Source of the DNA: Pelobates cultripes
Taxonomy: Eukaryota > Chordata > Amphibia > Anura > Pelobatidae
DNA: 64,000 bases
Reading direction: 5' to 3'
Assembly (NCBI GenBank): GCA_933207985.1
Contig: OW240915.1
Span: 266,771,000 to 266,834,999 of the forward strand
The notes under the pieces were generated by a model. That model saw only the letters and a list, made by a program, of their open reading frames with translations, was not told where the DNA came from and made no database searches. The position numbers and the translations under genes were made by a program. Of this stretch, positions 1 to 11,688 are shown piece after piece (the stretch's first letter is position 1; every line of letters begins with the position of its first letter).

Positions 1-1464
1 GATCCACCTATGCCATATTTGACAACATATGGACAGATGAGCAACGGGGAACACCACTATATACCGGATGGAGTGTTCAGTCAGCCTGGAGCTTTGGGGA
101 ACACTCCTCCTTTTTTAAGCCAGCATGGGTTTAATTTTTTTCCTGGGAATGCAGATTTCTCAACATGGGGGACAAGTGGATCTCAGGGACAATCAACACA
201 AAGTTCTGCATATAGCAGTAGCTACGGATACCCACCTAGTTCTCTTGGTAGAGCCATAGCTGATGGACAAGCTGGATTTGGCAGCGATACTCTAAGCAAA
301 GTACCAGGCATTAACAGCCTTGAGCAAGGAATGACAGGACTGAAAATTGGTGGGGATATGTCTGCTGCTGTAACAAAAACTGTAGGTTCAGCTTTGACTA
401 GTGCAGGCATGACAAGCATAGCTGCCAACAGTGTTCCCCCTGTTAGCAGTTCAGCACCAAAGCCAACCTCGTGGGCTGCCATTGCTCGAAAGCCTGCCAA
501 ACCTCAACCCAAACTTAAACCCAAGGGTAATGTGGGTATTGGTAGTACTGCTGTTCCTCCACCGCCTATAAAACACAACATCAATATTGGAACTTGGGAT
601 GATAAAGGGGCTGTGGTAAAGTCCCCTCCCACTCAACCAGCTCTGCCTCCTCAGCCTGTAATTCAACAGCCTCAGCCATTAACTCAACCTCTTCCCATGG
701 TGCAAAACCAACTGCCTCAACAGCAGCTTCAGCAACAAGGTCTGCAGCAGGCCCAACCACATCAGGTGCAGCAACAACTTCAAAATCGCTGGGTGGCTCC
801 TAGAAACAGGGGGGTGGGCTTCAATCAGAATAATGTATCTGGCAATGATAATTTTAACTTAGGTGTTGTACCCATTAGCTCCTCAACTTCTGGTGTTGAG
901 GTACACCCCGTACTGGAGAAATTGAAGGCCATAAACAACTATAATCCCAAAGACTTTGACTGGAGTCTGAAAAATGGACGTGTGTTCATAATCAAAAGCT
1001 ACTCTGAGGACGATATTCACCGATCTATCAAGTACTCTATCTGGTGCAGTACTGAACATGGTAATAAACGTTTGGATGCTGCTTACCGATCATTGAATGC
1101 AAAAGGCCCACTTTATTTACTCTTCAGTGTAAATGGAAGTGGACATTTTTGTGGTGTAGCCGAGATGAAGTCTGTTGTGGACTATAATGCATATGCTGGA
1201 GTATGGTCCCAGGATAAATGGAAGGGAAAGTTTGATGTTAAATGGGTCTTTGTTAAAGACGTTCCCAATAACCAGCTGCGACACATTCGTTTAGAAAACA
1301 ATGATAATAAGCCTGTTACCAACTCAAGGGACACTCAAGAAGTACCCCTAGAAAAAGCCAAGCAAGTTCTCAAAATAATTGCTACTTTCAAGCATACAAC
1401 CTCTATTTTTGATGACTTTGCACATTATGAAAAGCGTCAAGAAGAGGAGGAAGCCATGCGAAGG
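1..1464 (+). CDS. YTHDF3: YTHDF3, large coding exon (5' end outside window)
   Basis: m6A reader of the YTHDF family; these cytoplasmic proteins bind N6-methyladenosine in mRNA through a C-terminal YTH domain and influence translation and decay. The frame is open from base 1 (codons 1-3 read D-P-P) into [19 protein letters not shown], so the exon starts before the window and the ATG at 10 is internal. Codons 1 to about 300 are low-complexity, rich in S, G, P and Q, with a Q/P run near bases 655-790. The YTH domain spans roughly bases 960-1400. The aromatic-cage tryptophans appear in SIWCST (codon 348) and in GVWSQDKW (bases about 1198-1221). The match to vertebrate YTHDF3 as I remember it is close over the whole length, including [20 protein letters not shown], which separates it from YTHDF1 and YTHDF2. 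The exon ends at AGG|GTAAGT (GT at 1465). Reading on past the donor would give a false end, RVSVL. Confidence 0.95.
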
Positions 1465-2199
1465 GTAAGTGTGCTCTAATTTAAAATATTTCTATTTTCA
1501 ATTCGATTCATTTGCAATATGTTTCTTTGTTTCTTTTGTGTTGGTGCCTACATGTTTCTTCTATTCAACCTTTAGAGTTTCTAACTTGCTAAAAAATTAA
1601 TTTTTGCTAGTGACTAACACACTAATCTTGTCTTGCTTAAATGAGCTATTATATACATGAATTTCAGTTTTAGACTTTTTGGTGACCCTTTTTAAACCAG
1701 CAATTTCATTACTAAAGTATGTAACCATTTTTTTTGTGTAATAAGCAATTCATGACTATTTCTATACATCTCCATGCATTTTTATTGGCTGTACGTAATG
1801 CATGCTACTTGTGTAATTAAAAATCTCACATACTAGGGTGCTCCATGAGTTTATCACACTAGTTCACAGGAAGAAAAAAAAAAAACCACACCACTATACT
1901 GTAATTAGAGTAATATAGCTTAACTTGTTTATTGAGAAAATTTCACTTTTTTTTTTTTTTGGTTTAGCTGCCACATTCTATGTGCTCTGTTTTGAACTGT
2001 AGCAACAGGCAAGTTAGGTTGAGCAGTTGGTCAAATAGTAGAAATTGCTCAGCACAATATAAAAGTTAAACCTTCTCAATAGTCTCTATACACCCAAAAA
2101 ACAAATCCAGTTTCATTGAACTTTTAAAATATAATAGAACATTTTCACATTTTTCCTTTAAATTTAAAGCTGTTTGCCATGTGTACGCAGATTTGTTGA

Positions 2200-2860
2200 T
2201 TAAGAGGATACTATAGTGTTAGGAATACAAATCGTTATTCCTAAACTATAGAGCCCTCTTGACCCCTCTCCCCAGGCTCATAAAGGGTTAAAAAACTGTC
2301 ACCCTATTCCAGCGCTGATGTACCTTGGCACTCTGTATCCTCCAATGTCCACAGACGGGAGGGGGAAATGCGTATGTGCCACGAGCGCATTGCTCCAGTG
2401 CTTTCCTATGGGGATTTTATGGACGCTGGATGTCCTTATGCAGAGTGTGAGGTCGTGCAGCATCAGGTGACCAAAAGGCCGTTGGCCACCAGTTAGTGCC
2501 CGTAGAGTCAGTCTTAGTCCTGCAATGTTATTTCAGTTTCTCTAAAATGTCAATGATTTATATTGCAGGACTTAGTGTGACTGGGACACTGCAGCCAGAC
2601 AACTTCAATGAGCTGAAGTGAGTGTTAATTCTGCAGACACAAGTACAGTTAAAATGGGCACTACAGTCACCAGAACCTCCACAGCCTAATGGAGTGGTTG
2701 CATTGTGTCTCTATAGCCTGTTCCAACATGCTTTTCAATGTAAACACTGCCTTTTCAGAGTCAAGTCGGTGTTTACATTGCTGCCTAGTAACCACTAGTA
2801 TCAGTCACTCAGATTGCCACTAGAGGTGTCTTCCTATTTCAGTGCTCATATGGTGTGTGT
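2200..2860. repeat. T2-like MITE debris (two fragments)
   Basis: TTAAGAGGATACTATAGTG at 2200 is a decayed left end of the same family as the copy at 39487 (TTAAAGGAACACTATAGTG). Around 2640-2800 a second piece reads CACTACAGTCACCAGAAC and contains GTAAACACTGCCTTTTC, which is also found inside the 39.5-40.0 kb copy. No clean right end is visible, so this is probably two overlapping old insertions. Confidence 0.5.
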
Positions 2861-3844
2861 ATATATTGTCTTAATGTGTTGCCATCTTTTCACCAGTTTG
2901 TGGAAAACTAACTTTCAGTTTTTAAAGTTAGAATTTTAATAGATGAACTTGATGTGCAAATTCATTTTCTGAGGTCTTGTAGCATCTTCACAACTACCCA
3001 ATGAATTCATACCTTTTCTTAAAGTATACATCATGGGGTATATCAGATGATACATTTTGAGTCTTATTATACAGCCAATTTAACAGCAATTCCTTTCATA
3101 GTTTATGGTATGCATTTTTTTTTTTTAATTTTTTTTTTTTTAAATCCACCTAATTTAGCTTTATCTTTTATAAATTTGATATGTGCTACTATAATTAAAT
3201 TGTGCTCTCCAGAGTATAGAATGACCCCCTTTATATACCTGTGTAAAGTGCTTTGTAAAAATACAGAACTGAATTTATAACCTGCCCACTTTTTTTTTTT
3301 TTCGGAAAGAGAAAATGGCAAATTGTAGATGGGTTTATAGTGCATTTTGGGTCATTTTAGTAGCTCACATATTTAACATTATTTGCAAAAGTCGATGCAA
3401 TATGGACTCACGTGATATATTTTTAGCTTTAAGATGCCATTTTTTCACCGTTTGTTTTCAAGGTTTGTGATATTTTTCAACTTACATACACACTTGTATA
3501 TTTTTTCTGCTTATTTATTTATTTATTTTTTTTAAATCTTGTGTCACACTTGAATAACATTATCTTAACTATACAGAGCAAAATCTCATACGTACGGCTA
3601 AACCCCATTTGTATATATTTGCAGAGTAAAATCCTAATCCCAAATCTCACCCTAAGTATTCATCTTGGCAAAGGGAAATCTAAATTAACAGTGATATGTT
3701 GCTGCCATTTACTGGCTATTTGAAGTATGACCGCTTCCTATCTCTTTCATTGCATAATGTATGTTTAATGCATTGAGATTAATGCTGGGCAACTGACATG
3801 TATGTATGTGTTGCACAGCATATCGATCTATATATCTCTCTCCC

Positions 3845-4240
3845 TAGACCAGAGCTCGACAAATCCCAGGTCGCCATGGCGATTAGGAATTTTGTCCTGG
3901 TGTCTGTGATTTGTCAGCCCGTTCAGTGGAGTGAAATAAAGGTGAAAGCGGGTGGCAAGGGAGGGAGCTGTTATCTTCCTAACACCTTGCTCTGCTCTCT
4001 CGCGCATCCTGCAGTGATGCCGGGAGCTGGGTTATAACTTCATTCCAGCCCCGGCATCACTAAACCATGCTCTAGGGAACAGAGCAAGAAGAGCTCAATC
4101 TTGATGATCTCACCCAAGCCAAGTTACTAGGCACTAGGGATCGACCGATTATCGGTCTGGCTGATATTCTGCATTTTCAGCAATATCGGTATCGGCCAAT
4201 ACCGATATTGCTGATAATGCAGACCAGGACCGCCGCGCTC
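3845..4240. repeat. interspersed repeat fragments of unknown class
   Basis: Two blocks. Bases 3850-4070 are locally GC-richer and start with GAGCTCGACAAATCCCAGG. Bases 4135-4230 hold an imperfect inverted repeat built on CGATTATCGG and CAGCAATATCGG. They look like old DNA-transposon debris, but I cannot assign a family. Confidence 0.3.
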
Positions 4241-4267
4241 CTGGTTGGGATCATTATCCTGTTGCAT

Positions 4268-4992
4268 GGCTTAATTTAGCACAAGCTTTAGCTGTCGGAC
4301 AGATGGCCTCACATTTGACTCTAGAATAATTTGGTATACAGAGGAGTTCATGGTCAACTCAATGACTGCAAGGTTCTCCGGTCCTGTGGCTGCAAAACAA
4401 GCCCATATCATAACCTCTCCACCACCATGCTTGGCAGTTGGTATGAGGCGTTTGATCATAATGCACAGTGCCATGTTTGAGGAAAACCAAACCGATCATA
4501 TTGGCACAAACCTCTCCACTTTGGTCTTGTCTGCCCAAAGGACATTGTTCTCGTGGTTTGTTCAGATGCAACTTTGCAAACTGTGCTGCAATGTTTTTTT
4601 GAGAGAAGAGACTTTCTTCTGGCAACTCTTCCAAACAAACCATACTTGTCCAGGCTTTTTCCAAATCTACTGAACTTCAATATTTAACATATGAAATGAG
4701 GCCTGCACAATCTGAGATTTAACTATTGGGGTTTTTGCAGTTTCTCGGAGTTCTTTGCATGTTCTGAGCTTGGGGTGAATTTGCTGGGACCTCCGCACCT
4801 GTATATATTGGCAACTGTCTTGAATATTTTCCTCTTTTGAATAAGCTTTCTCATTGTAGAATGATGGACTTTAAATTGTTTGGAAATTGCCTTATAACCC
4901 TTCCCAGTTTGATGGGCAGCAACAATTGCTTCTCTAAGATAATTGCTTATGTATTTCCTCCTTGGCATTGTGTTAACACACACCTGATGCAC
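4268..4992 (-). pseudogene. Tc1/mariner-like transposase, broken and truncated
   Basis: Read on the minus strand, the piece begins with a Tc1-type DNA-binding region (MPRRKYISNYLREAIVAAHQ, then GKGYKAISKQF and HHSTMRKLI; bases 4960 down to about 4750). It continues through several frames with recognisable Tc1 catalytic-domain pieces such as TAKHGGGEVMIWACF and SVRQLKL near 4290-4430. The second catalytic aspartate and the glutamate region are missing because the coding sequence stops at about 4268. At least two frame changes are present. It lies antisense inside the YTHDF3 intron. This is an old, dead copy unrelated to the Tc1 at 55.9 kb. Bases 4993-5200 are probably its 5' flank. Confidence 0.75.
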
Positions 4993-6088
4993 CAGACCAG
5001 CAAAGTGCTAAAACATTGGCTTTTATAGAGGTGATAACTCTTGATCACATGGCTTTTCCATTGTGGCTTTATTTTTGTTAAATCGTGACACTGTGTATTA
5101 TGTCATGTGGTGTTTTTCATCTGAGATTGGTTATATCCGCTTTTAGGACCTGCTAAGGAACAGATAATTGAATTTCATTGGTTTTATTTACGCTGCCATT
5201 ATATGATGGTTAAGATGAGCTCTCCCGATGCTTGTTCTCTTCACAGCTTCAGAGCAGAACTGTCCCTTCCAGAGAAATGGCAGTTCCTTCACCAGCGTAA
5301 ATATTTAGGCATCTAGCAGAAAAATGCCATACGGAACAAGTGTATGCACCATGCATACAGCATTGCAAGAGAACTTTTGCATAGTTTGCCAGGCCTTGTC
5401 CAACGTAGCATGTAAATGAAAATACAATATTTTAAAATTAATTTAGCACTACTTTTAATTAACCCTTACCTGTCTACTGAAGACATCGGCATTCCTCAAG
5501 GACATGATCACTTTGAGACAACTGTCTCATTCAAAAGCTTTAGCTTTAAATGGGACTCTCGCTCTGCAGGTTGAAAAATGAATGTAATTCTGATCTTTAC
5601 CTGCTTCTTTCTTATACTCTCCACACCCACTTGGGGAACTCTGATCTAACCAGCAAGCGTCCTATTCTTAAGGATCCGAGAAAAGTGCATTGGGCATGCC
5701 TGACTGCTACACATAAGCAACTGGAAGATCTCTACACCTTGAAGCATACTTTCAGGGGGAGAAGACAGTGTGATTATGCTGAGCAGGCTCCAATGTTTGG
5801 TTCATCTCTCCTGTTGCTTCACAATGATGCCTTCTTTCTGTTATTAGTAGACTAGTCTGAAACTGAAATGGGGTGGTTAATGGGGATGGGGGGGGGTTTG
5901 AAGAAACTTTCTAACTGAGAGGCGTGCCCAACAATGCAATTTGACCAAGTTTATATTAAATTTAAAAGTGTTGATTACATGCTTTTCAAAGTTTTTAATT
6001 TTTTTTTTATTTTTATTTTTTTCTGTATATTTGTTTTAAAGTGTTTCTTTGCTGGTTTAAAACATAATTGCCAAGTGATGTCTCTTTA

Positions 6089-6165
6089 ACCTCTTAAGGA
6101 CCAAACTTCTGGAATCAAAGGGAATCATGACATGTCACACATGTCGTGTCCTTAAGGGGTAAAAG
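6089..6165. mobile_element. short MITE (77 bp) near the 3' splice site
   Basis: CTCTTAAGGACCAAACTTC at the left and GTGTCCTTAAGGGG at the right form short inverted ends around a compact core (GACATGTCACACATGTC, itself nearly palindromic). The element ends about 150 bp upstream of the YTHDF3 acceptor. Confidence 0.55.
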
Positions 6166-6316
6166 GTTTTCTGGATGCCATTAAGTGCTCTGGTTAACCC
6201 TCAATGTAAATCATATTTCCAATTAACTTTGTACAGTGCTACGTGTTTAAATTGTATGGGGGAAAAACTCATTCTGTCATATGTGTACATAACTTTTTTT
6301 TTTTTTTTTTTTGCAG

Positions 6317-6340
6317 GAGAGAAATAGAAACAAACAATAA
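6317..6340 (+). CDS. YTHDF3: YTHDF3, terminal coding segment (7 residues and stop)
   Basis: Directly after the acceptor (T tract, GCAG) the sequence reads GAGAGAAATAGAAACAAACA and on to a TAA stop: E-R-N-R-N-K-Q. Joined in phase 0 to the preceding AMRR, this gives the conserved carboxyl terminus of vertebrate YTHDF3 as I remember it. The segment is too short for an ORF search and is found only from the splice sites and the conserved tail. The rest of this exon is 3' UTR. Confidence 0.92.
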   Translation, partial: ERNRNKQ

Positions 6341-7114
6341 TTGTAAGGAGGTAACCTGCTATAATCTCAACACTAATGATGCAGACTCTGGAAATGCCTA
6401 CTTTGTCGACGAGAACATAGAATGCTTTTTATTTCTGCTTAAGGTGACATCTTTGGACACTTTAACACAAATTGACTTTTCCTCCCCCTCCCTCCCTCCC
6501 CCCCTCCTTTCTCCTTGGTTTCATCCATGTGTCAGTCATCCTCCTTATCATACACTCTTGAGAACTTTAACTTCATCAAGCACTTTGTCCAGAAGCTTTT
6601 ATCGGTATCTGCTGTCCTTTTTGTAATCATTACATCCAAGCAAAGACACAGGAGACCCATCAAATGAATGGATTATTTGTTTTTAATTTGTTAAATACTA
6701 ACCACCATTCGAAAAATGGCTAGATAAAGTGAGATTCACAGTGCTTCTTTTTATTATATATTTTGTCTTTTTGTTAGAGGTTAACAAAAAATTAATCATG
6801 CCATGTCTAATTTAAAAGTAAACTCCAGTTGTCTGTCAGATATTGTAGTATCATCGATACCGACTTTTAAAATGCAGTTTAGCCAAATCGTAGAAATTTG
6901 TTCCAGCTTTTTGGTGTAAGAAAATATATTACAATGCAGTTTTGTCTTCACCTCGCGCTTAATTCACACTTGTTATATTTCTTTACCAATTATTAATGGC
7001 TTTGCTGTCAAAATCAGTCCGTGCTGCTGATTTTTGGTAACAAAGAGGGGGGGGGGGGCGACAAATAAGCATTCTTGTTTGGTACCACTTAGTGTCACAA
7101 ATTTCAATGTTTTG

Positions 7115-7120
7115 AATAAA
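7115..7120 (+). promoter_or_regulatory. YTHDF3: candidate proximal polyadenylation signal AATAAA
   Basis: First canonical hexamer after the stop, about 775 bp downstream, in GTTTTGAATAAATGTACC. A second hexamer lies at 7260. No transcript evidence is available here. Confidence 0.4.
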
Positions 7121-8311
7121 TGTACCTCAGTCCAAATATGACTTTCTGTGACCTTTTAGCCTACGTTTAATAATCAAAATCACGCTGCTGGGTGTTTTCA
7201 AACCTGTCCAAGTGTTCTCGAGAAAATAGATATACTCCAAATACTGATATTCTAAGCGTAATAAATATAATTTTGAATAGCAAGCATACATTTTGGAGTT
7301 TTGCACCTTCTGTTTTGTTTTTCTTTTCCCATTTTTAACTGCTACAATAACTTTTTAATTTTAAGTGGGTACAGGTTCAGTGCAGGTTCAGTTTCAAACT
7401 GAAGTCCAGACCACTAATGTCAGATTTATTTTAAGTGCCTATTTCCTTTTTATATTTAATTTGTAGTTAATAGAAACTATTATAATCATATTTTAATGTA
7501 TTGCTGAGAAATGTATTAATGTAAAGTATACCAGCCTCACAAAAATGGCAATTTGTTTTTGGGTTTTATTTTCCCCTACTTTTTTTTTTTTTTTTTTCAA
7601 TCTGTTTAAAACTGCTTATAGCGTAGCCTATTGTAACGCACATTTTTGTCGTCCTGGGGTAGTTTTGTTTCTATGCTACGTGTCTGTCCATTAACAACAC
7701 TAAATGTTTTCGTTCATTCTAATCAGTTATGGTTTGATTTCTGATTAAAGTATGGTAAACATATCTACACTTCTAAATTCTGGACTTCACATTAAAATGC
7801 AGTAAACTCTTAAGTGGAATACGCTCTCTAATAAAATGGGTTCATTACCAAAACCACAAAACAAACCTAAATGGTAGAAGTTAAAACATAGTCTGTTACA
7901 ATTTTCTAACTCGTATAATAGGTTGATTTTACAGAGTAATGTGTTTTTAATATCATGTTAATGTGGACCCTCTTCTAAAAATTTTTTTTTTTTTTTTTTT
8001 TAAATTCCAGCACTAATTTTAACATTGGAAGCCTATGGGCATGGCTCTCAAAATCTTCTGCATTTGAGTTTATGGCACATTTAGTTTTGCTGTACCCTCT
8101 TGTTTATATAGCTTCAAAACTGTCACTATGTTAAATATAAGAATATATACACAAAGCAACCAATCTTTGAAGAGTCCAGATGTCAGTTTACTGTGGCCTG
8201 CTCATGAGACCAGTAATGAAAGTGCCGATATGTGATATATTGAAAAACTGTATTTGAAAGAACCACAAAATATTTTTCAGAAGCTGGCTGCCTCTTTCAT
8301 GTTTTATCTCC

Positions 8312-9007
8312 TTAAAGGGACACACTAGGCACAATAATCACTGTATCTCATTCAATTGGTTGTGATGTCTAGTGTCATCGTACTGTTCTGTGTTTAAACC
8401 GTTTTCCAAAGTATACCATGTGAGTGAGGAAACTTGTGGCTTTGCCCTCTGCTGCAGTTGTTACTAAGGGAGCAGGCAGTCTCAGGCTGTTACTGACGTT
8501 CATTGCTGCTTAGGCTAGTGCAGAAGCTTTAGCCCAGGGACCTTCACTCAATTTTAATCTGTTCAAAATAGAACCATTACCTGTCAGGGGACTCTATGCA
8601 TGATTACCACTTCAATGAAATGAATATAGTGCCAGGAAAACAAACTCATTCCCCTTCTGTCAAGGCCCACCCCTGTGGTGCAGAAGGGGTTAATCACCCC
8701 CTTCTGTCACTTACTTGGGTCCAGAGCCTGGCTAAGCTTCGTCCATGCTCCTCTCCGGCGGGGGAGACCTAATGTGCGGCAATGACCGCACTCACTTTAG
8801 GATCTTCCCATAGCAAAGCATTATTCAGTGCTTTCCTATGGGGATTCCAGCAACGCCGGATGCTAGACACCCACTAGAGGAGGACTTAACCCTGCAAGGT
8901 AATTATTGCAGTTTATAAAAACTGCAATAATTACATGTGAAGGAAGTTGGCACCCAGACCACTTCAGTGGGCTGAAGTGGTCTGGGGTGCCTACAGTGTC
9001 CCTTTAA
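8312..9007. mobile_element. T2-type (Kolobok-like) MITE
   Basis: Starts TTAAAGGGACACACTAGGCA and ends GCCTACAGTGTCCCTTTAA, so TTAA flanks inverted ends AGGGACAC/GTGTCCCT. TTAAAGG ends with a TTAA target duplication are typical of T2 MITEs of the Kolobok superfamily known from Xenopus. No coding capacity; about 696 bp. An inner inverted pair, ACCACTTCAGTGGGCTGAAG, sits near the right end. Confidence 0.8.
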
Positions 9008-9536
9008 AATAAAATTCCCACAACTTTTCCTAAAACATTGTGTTTTTGTCACAAGTTAGCAGTCATGTTAAAATGTTACATATGCTTCACATCACCAGGA
9101 GTACACATTAAATTGAGTGCAGTCTTTCCAAGTTTTTCAGGTAGTCATTGTAGAGTTTGAAAATGCATGGCTGTAGTTGTAACCAGGAGTTATAGATTCC
9201 ACTTTCTTGCTTTTTCAAGTTTCTCAACACATAATGTTGCAACATAACTTCTTATACATAAAGCTGAAAAAAAATAATGAATAAAACATGTCCAATTCCA
9301 TTTTCTTTTTAAAGTTGATCTCATAGTACCCTAAGCAGTTTCAGCCACCACGGTTATGTTTTTCATAAAAAAAAAATTAGGATTTCCAAAATAAAAATAA
9401 ATAAGAGCAGCCTATTTACTATTAAAACTGCCTGCTGGGATATAATCTTGGTAAAACCTGTAGGTATAAAAATAATGTATTATGACAAATCTTACTATTG
9501 ATCATTTTGTTAGGTATTTTTGTACCTTTTTAGACA

Positions 9537-9542
9537 AATAAA
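9537..9542 (+). promoter_or_regulatory. YTHDF3: candidate distal polyadenylation signal AATAAA
   Basis: AATAAA in TTTTTAGACAAATAAAAATA, followed by T/GT-rich sequence (CATTCTTCATGTCTGC) that could serve as a downstream element. Use would give a 3' UTR of about 3.2 kb. Confidence 0.4.
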
Positions 9543-10235
9543 AATATGCCTCATTCTTCATGTCTGCATAGTACACAATGTATTTTTTGTTAACCATTTA
9601 CATTACCACAAGTATTTATTAAACCACCTAAAGTAGCAATCTTTTTTTCAGAAACTGCATTCCTGGAATTAAAGAATGTAGTAAAGTACTAGTGCTTGTT
9701 GATAAAACAATATAAGCTTTTAGGAAGGCATTGTGTATGTGTGAAAGCGAACAGTATACTTTTAATTTGCAGTTTGAAGTAAAATTTCAGCCACATTTGA
9801 AATCCTTAACAGTTTAACTTTTTTTTTTGTCATACTAGTGTTTTGCATGTTGCCCCAAACATGGTTAATTTTCGGCCAACCCACTGGTTATCTCTTGATC
9901 ATGCCACTGGTGGGTGTTTTGCACAATGTGTGTCTGAGAAGAATCTTAACAGATTCAAACTTTGCGCACTCAGGGATATGTGCATGGTGTGACACTGATG
10001 CTCACATTTTGCAAGCAACTGCCATTGATAATCACTTGAATTCTGTTCTATGGCAGGTTTCCAGAGAGAGCTTAGAATATGTGAACATCTTTAAGATCGT
10101 AAAAAACAATATATTTAGCAAAATTTAGAACCATGGTATTTTCTTTATTCCAGAAGTGGTGACTGGTTCACCTTAAATATGCAGAGATACCCGTTCCCCA
10201 AGTAGACAAAAATATATCTATCTACTTGGGATCAG

Positions 10236-10238
<3 letters not shown>

Positions 10239-10283
<45 letters not shown>
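10239..10283. repeat. (TA)n microsatellite
   Basis: About 22 uninterrupted TA units, followed by a T-rich run. Confidence 0.98.
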
Positions 10284-10286
<3 letters not shown>

Positions 10287-10482
10287 ATTTTATTTTTTTT
10301 CTTCCCATACACCTTCCCAAATATTTCTTCACACTTAGACTTTACTTCATAGTGTCCTTGTCCTGGAGTATCATAGGGAGGAATAATGTTCCTGCCACAG
10401 AAACCAAATCTCTTCCACCCTTTTTGTAATTGAAAACTAATCAATTTTTATGTAAAAGCACGACTGGTGTAAAATGGATATG

Positions 10483-10484
<2 letters not shown>

Positions 10485-10548
<64 letters not shown>
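10485..10548. repeat. T homopolymer, 64 bases
   Basis: An uninterrupted run of T. It could be the tail of a minus-strand retroposon, but no body is recognisable beside it. Its true length is uncertain because such runs are error-prone in assembly. Confidence 0.95.
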
Positions 10549-10553
<5 letters not shown>

Positions 10554-11688
10554 GTGCACCAGATTATATTGACTCTTCTGGAAGCGCATGGTGACAGAAT
10601 TAGTACAAGCCCCAGTCGGTGACAAGGCAACTGACTTCCTGCTACATGGAGATATTTCACATAATGACTGTTATACTGTTGTAGGAAGAAAGTGAATATC
10701 CCATTAGGTGTGCACAATGCTGCAGATTAGTATATGATTGCGTGCGGTCGAATTACCGTATTAAAAAAATTCATGCTATCATCTCTCAATACTTTTTTTT
10801 TTTTCTATTTTATTTTATTTTCCTTAGGCCTCTTATCCATCTAAAGTGTCAAAGTAATTTGGTACAGGTTAACGATTTTAATATTTCTAATTGCAAACTT
10901 GGTCAGGTTATATTAAACTTTATTCTATACTTAAATATATATATATATCTTTCTTTCTGGCATTTGGGATTACATTGGACATGCCTTCAATGTATAGATG
11001 TGTAGTAGAAATTATGATTTTATGCAGCAATAGTATTTGTTCAGTTGCTGGTGGTTTTTAAAGGAATATTCTACTTATTAAAATTACTAAATTATATCCC
11101 ACCTTTTGGTGTTCTTTTTCACCCAGCATACAGATAATCTGGTTTGCCTGCACGTGACAGAATTTAATTTTTTTGTTTTGTTTTTGATCCGTAACTCTGT
11201 ATGTTTTAAAACTCTAATTACAGGAAAACTCCAGTTGTTTTACACAGTTGTGCCTCTGCATCACTATGCCTCTTGTGAGAACTGTGGTGACCCAGTCTTG
11301 TATAAATGAATCTTATGTATGCAATTAAAAATTAGATATCCCATATACTGTATACAATTACGGCAAAGCAAAAGCAGTCCTTACAGAGCTGGAAAATAAA
11401 CTGTTCAAATCCAAGACTCGCTTTTTTTTTTTTTTTGGTGTTGTAGATATTGTGTATATGTGGTTTAATGACTGATTCTGGATCGTCATATTGTAAAGTG
11501 AAGAGGTATGGTGTCCACATCCGTTTGTGATTTGATCATGCCATTTACATCACTGCTGCAGTGCCCACAAATCTTTTATTTCACCACATTCCCTTTTGTT
11601 TCATGACCCATTCCATTACTTGTTATGCTATATATATTGAACAGCATATCCATTCAAACTTCCGAAAATGGCATAAGGTAAATCTGTT

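Larger units (their letters stand above)
1465..6316 (+). other. YTHDF3: last intron of YTHDF3
   Basis: The intron starts with GTAAGT at 1465 and ends with a long T tract (about 6294-6312) followed by GCAG at 6313-6316. Both junctions keep the reading frame and rebuild the known YTHDF3 carboxyl end. It is about 4.85 kb and AT-rich with several poly-T runs. It has collected repeats: T2-like MITE debris near 2.2-2.9 kb, a repeat near 3.85-4.24 kb, a dead Tc1-like transposase at 4.27-4.99 kb, and a 77-bp MITE at 6.09 kb. I see no other exon in it. Confidence 0.93.
6341..9560 (+). other. YTHDF3: YTHDF3 3' UTR (end estimated)
   Basis: AT-rich, low-repeat sequence follows the stop without another gene. 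Several AATAAA hexamers occur: 7115-7120, 7260-7265, 9280-9285 and 9537-9542. The right limit here assumes use of the last one and is an inference. A T2-type MITE (8312-9007) lies inside the interval; if cleavage happens at 7.1-7.3 kb instead, the MITE would be intergenic. Alternative polyadenylation is plausible. Confidence 0.55.
9561..11688. other. intergenic; no gene recognised
   Basis: AT-rich sequence with simple repeats and no exon-like pattern. The longest open stretch (9838-10128) has no recognisable domain and no supporting context. Confidence 0.6.

Noticed and set aside
222..666. Minus-strand open frames inside the YTHDF3 exon
   Set aside because: Shadows of the conserved coding strand; no independent support.
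1465..1479. YTHDF3 ending with RVSVL at the TAA in 1477-1479
   Set aside because: AGG|GTAAGT is a strong donor, and the true tail ERNRNKQ is found at 6317.
9838..10128. 96-codon frame downstream of YTHDF3
   Set aside because: No domain, no splice or polyadenylation context; expected by chance in this length.
10485..10548. T64 run as a retroposon tail
   Set aside because: No LINE or SINE body or target duplication seen next to it.
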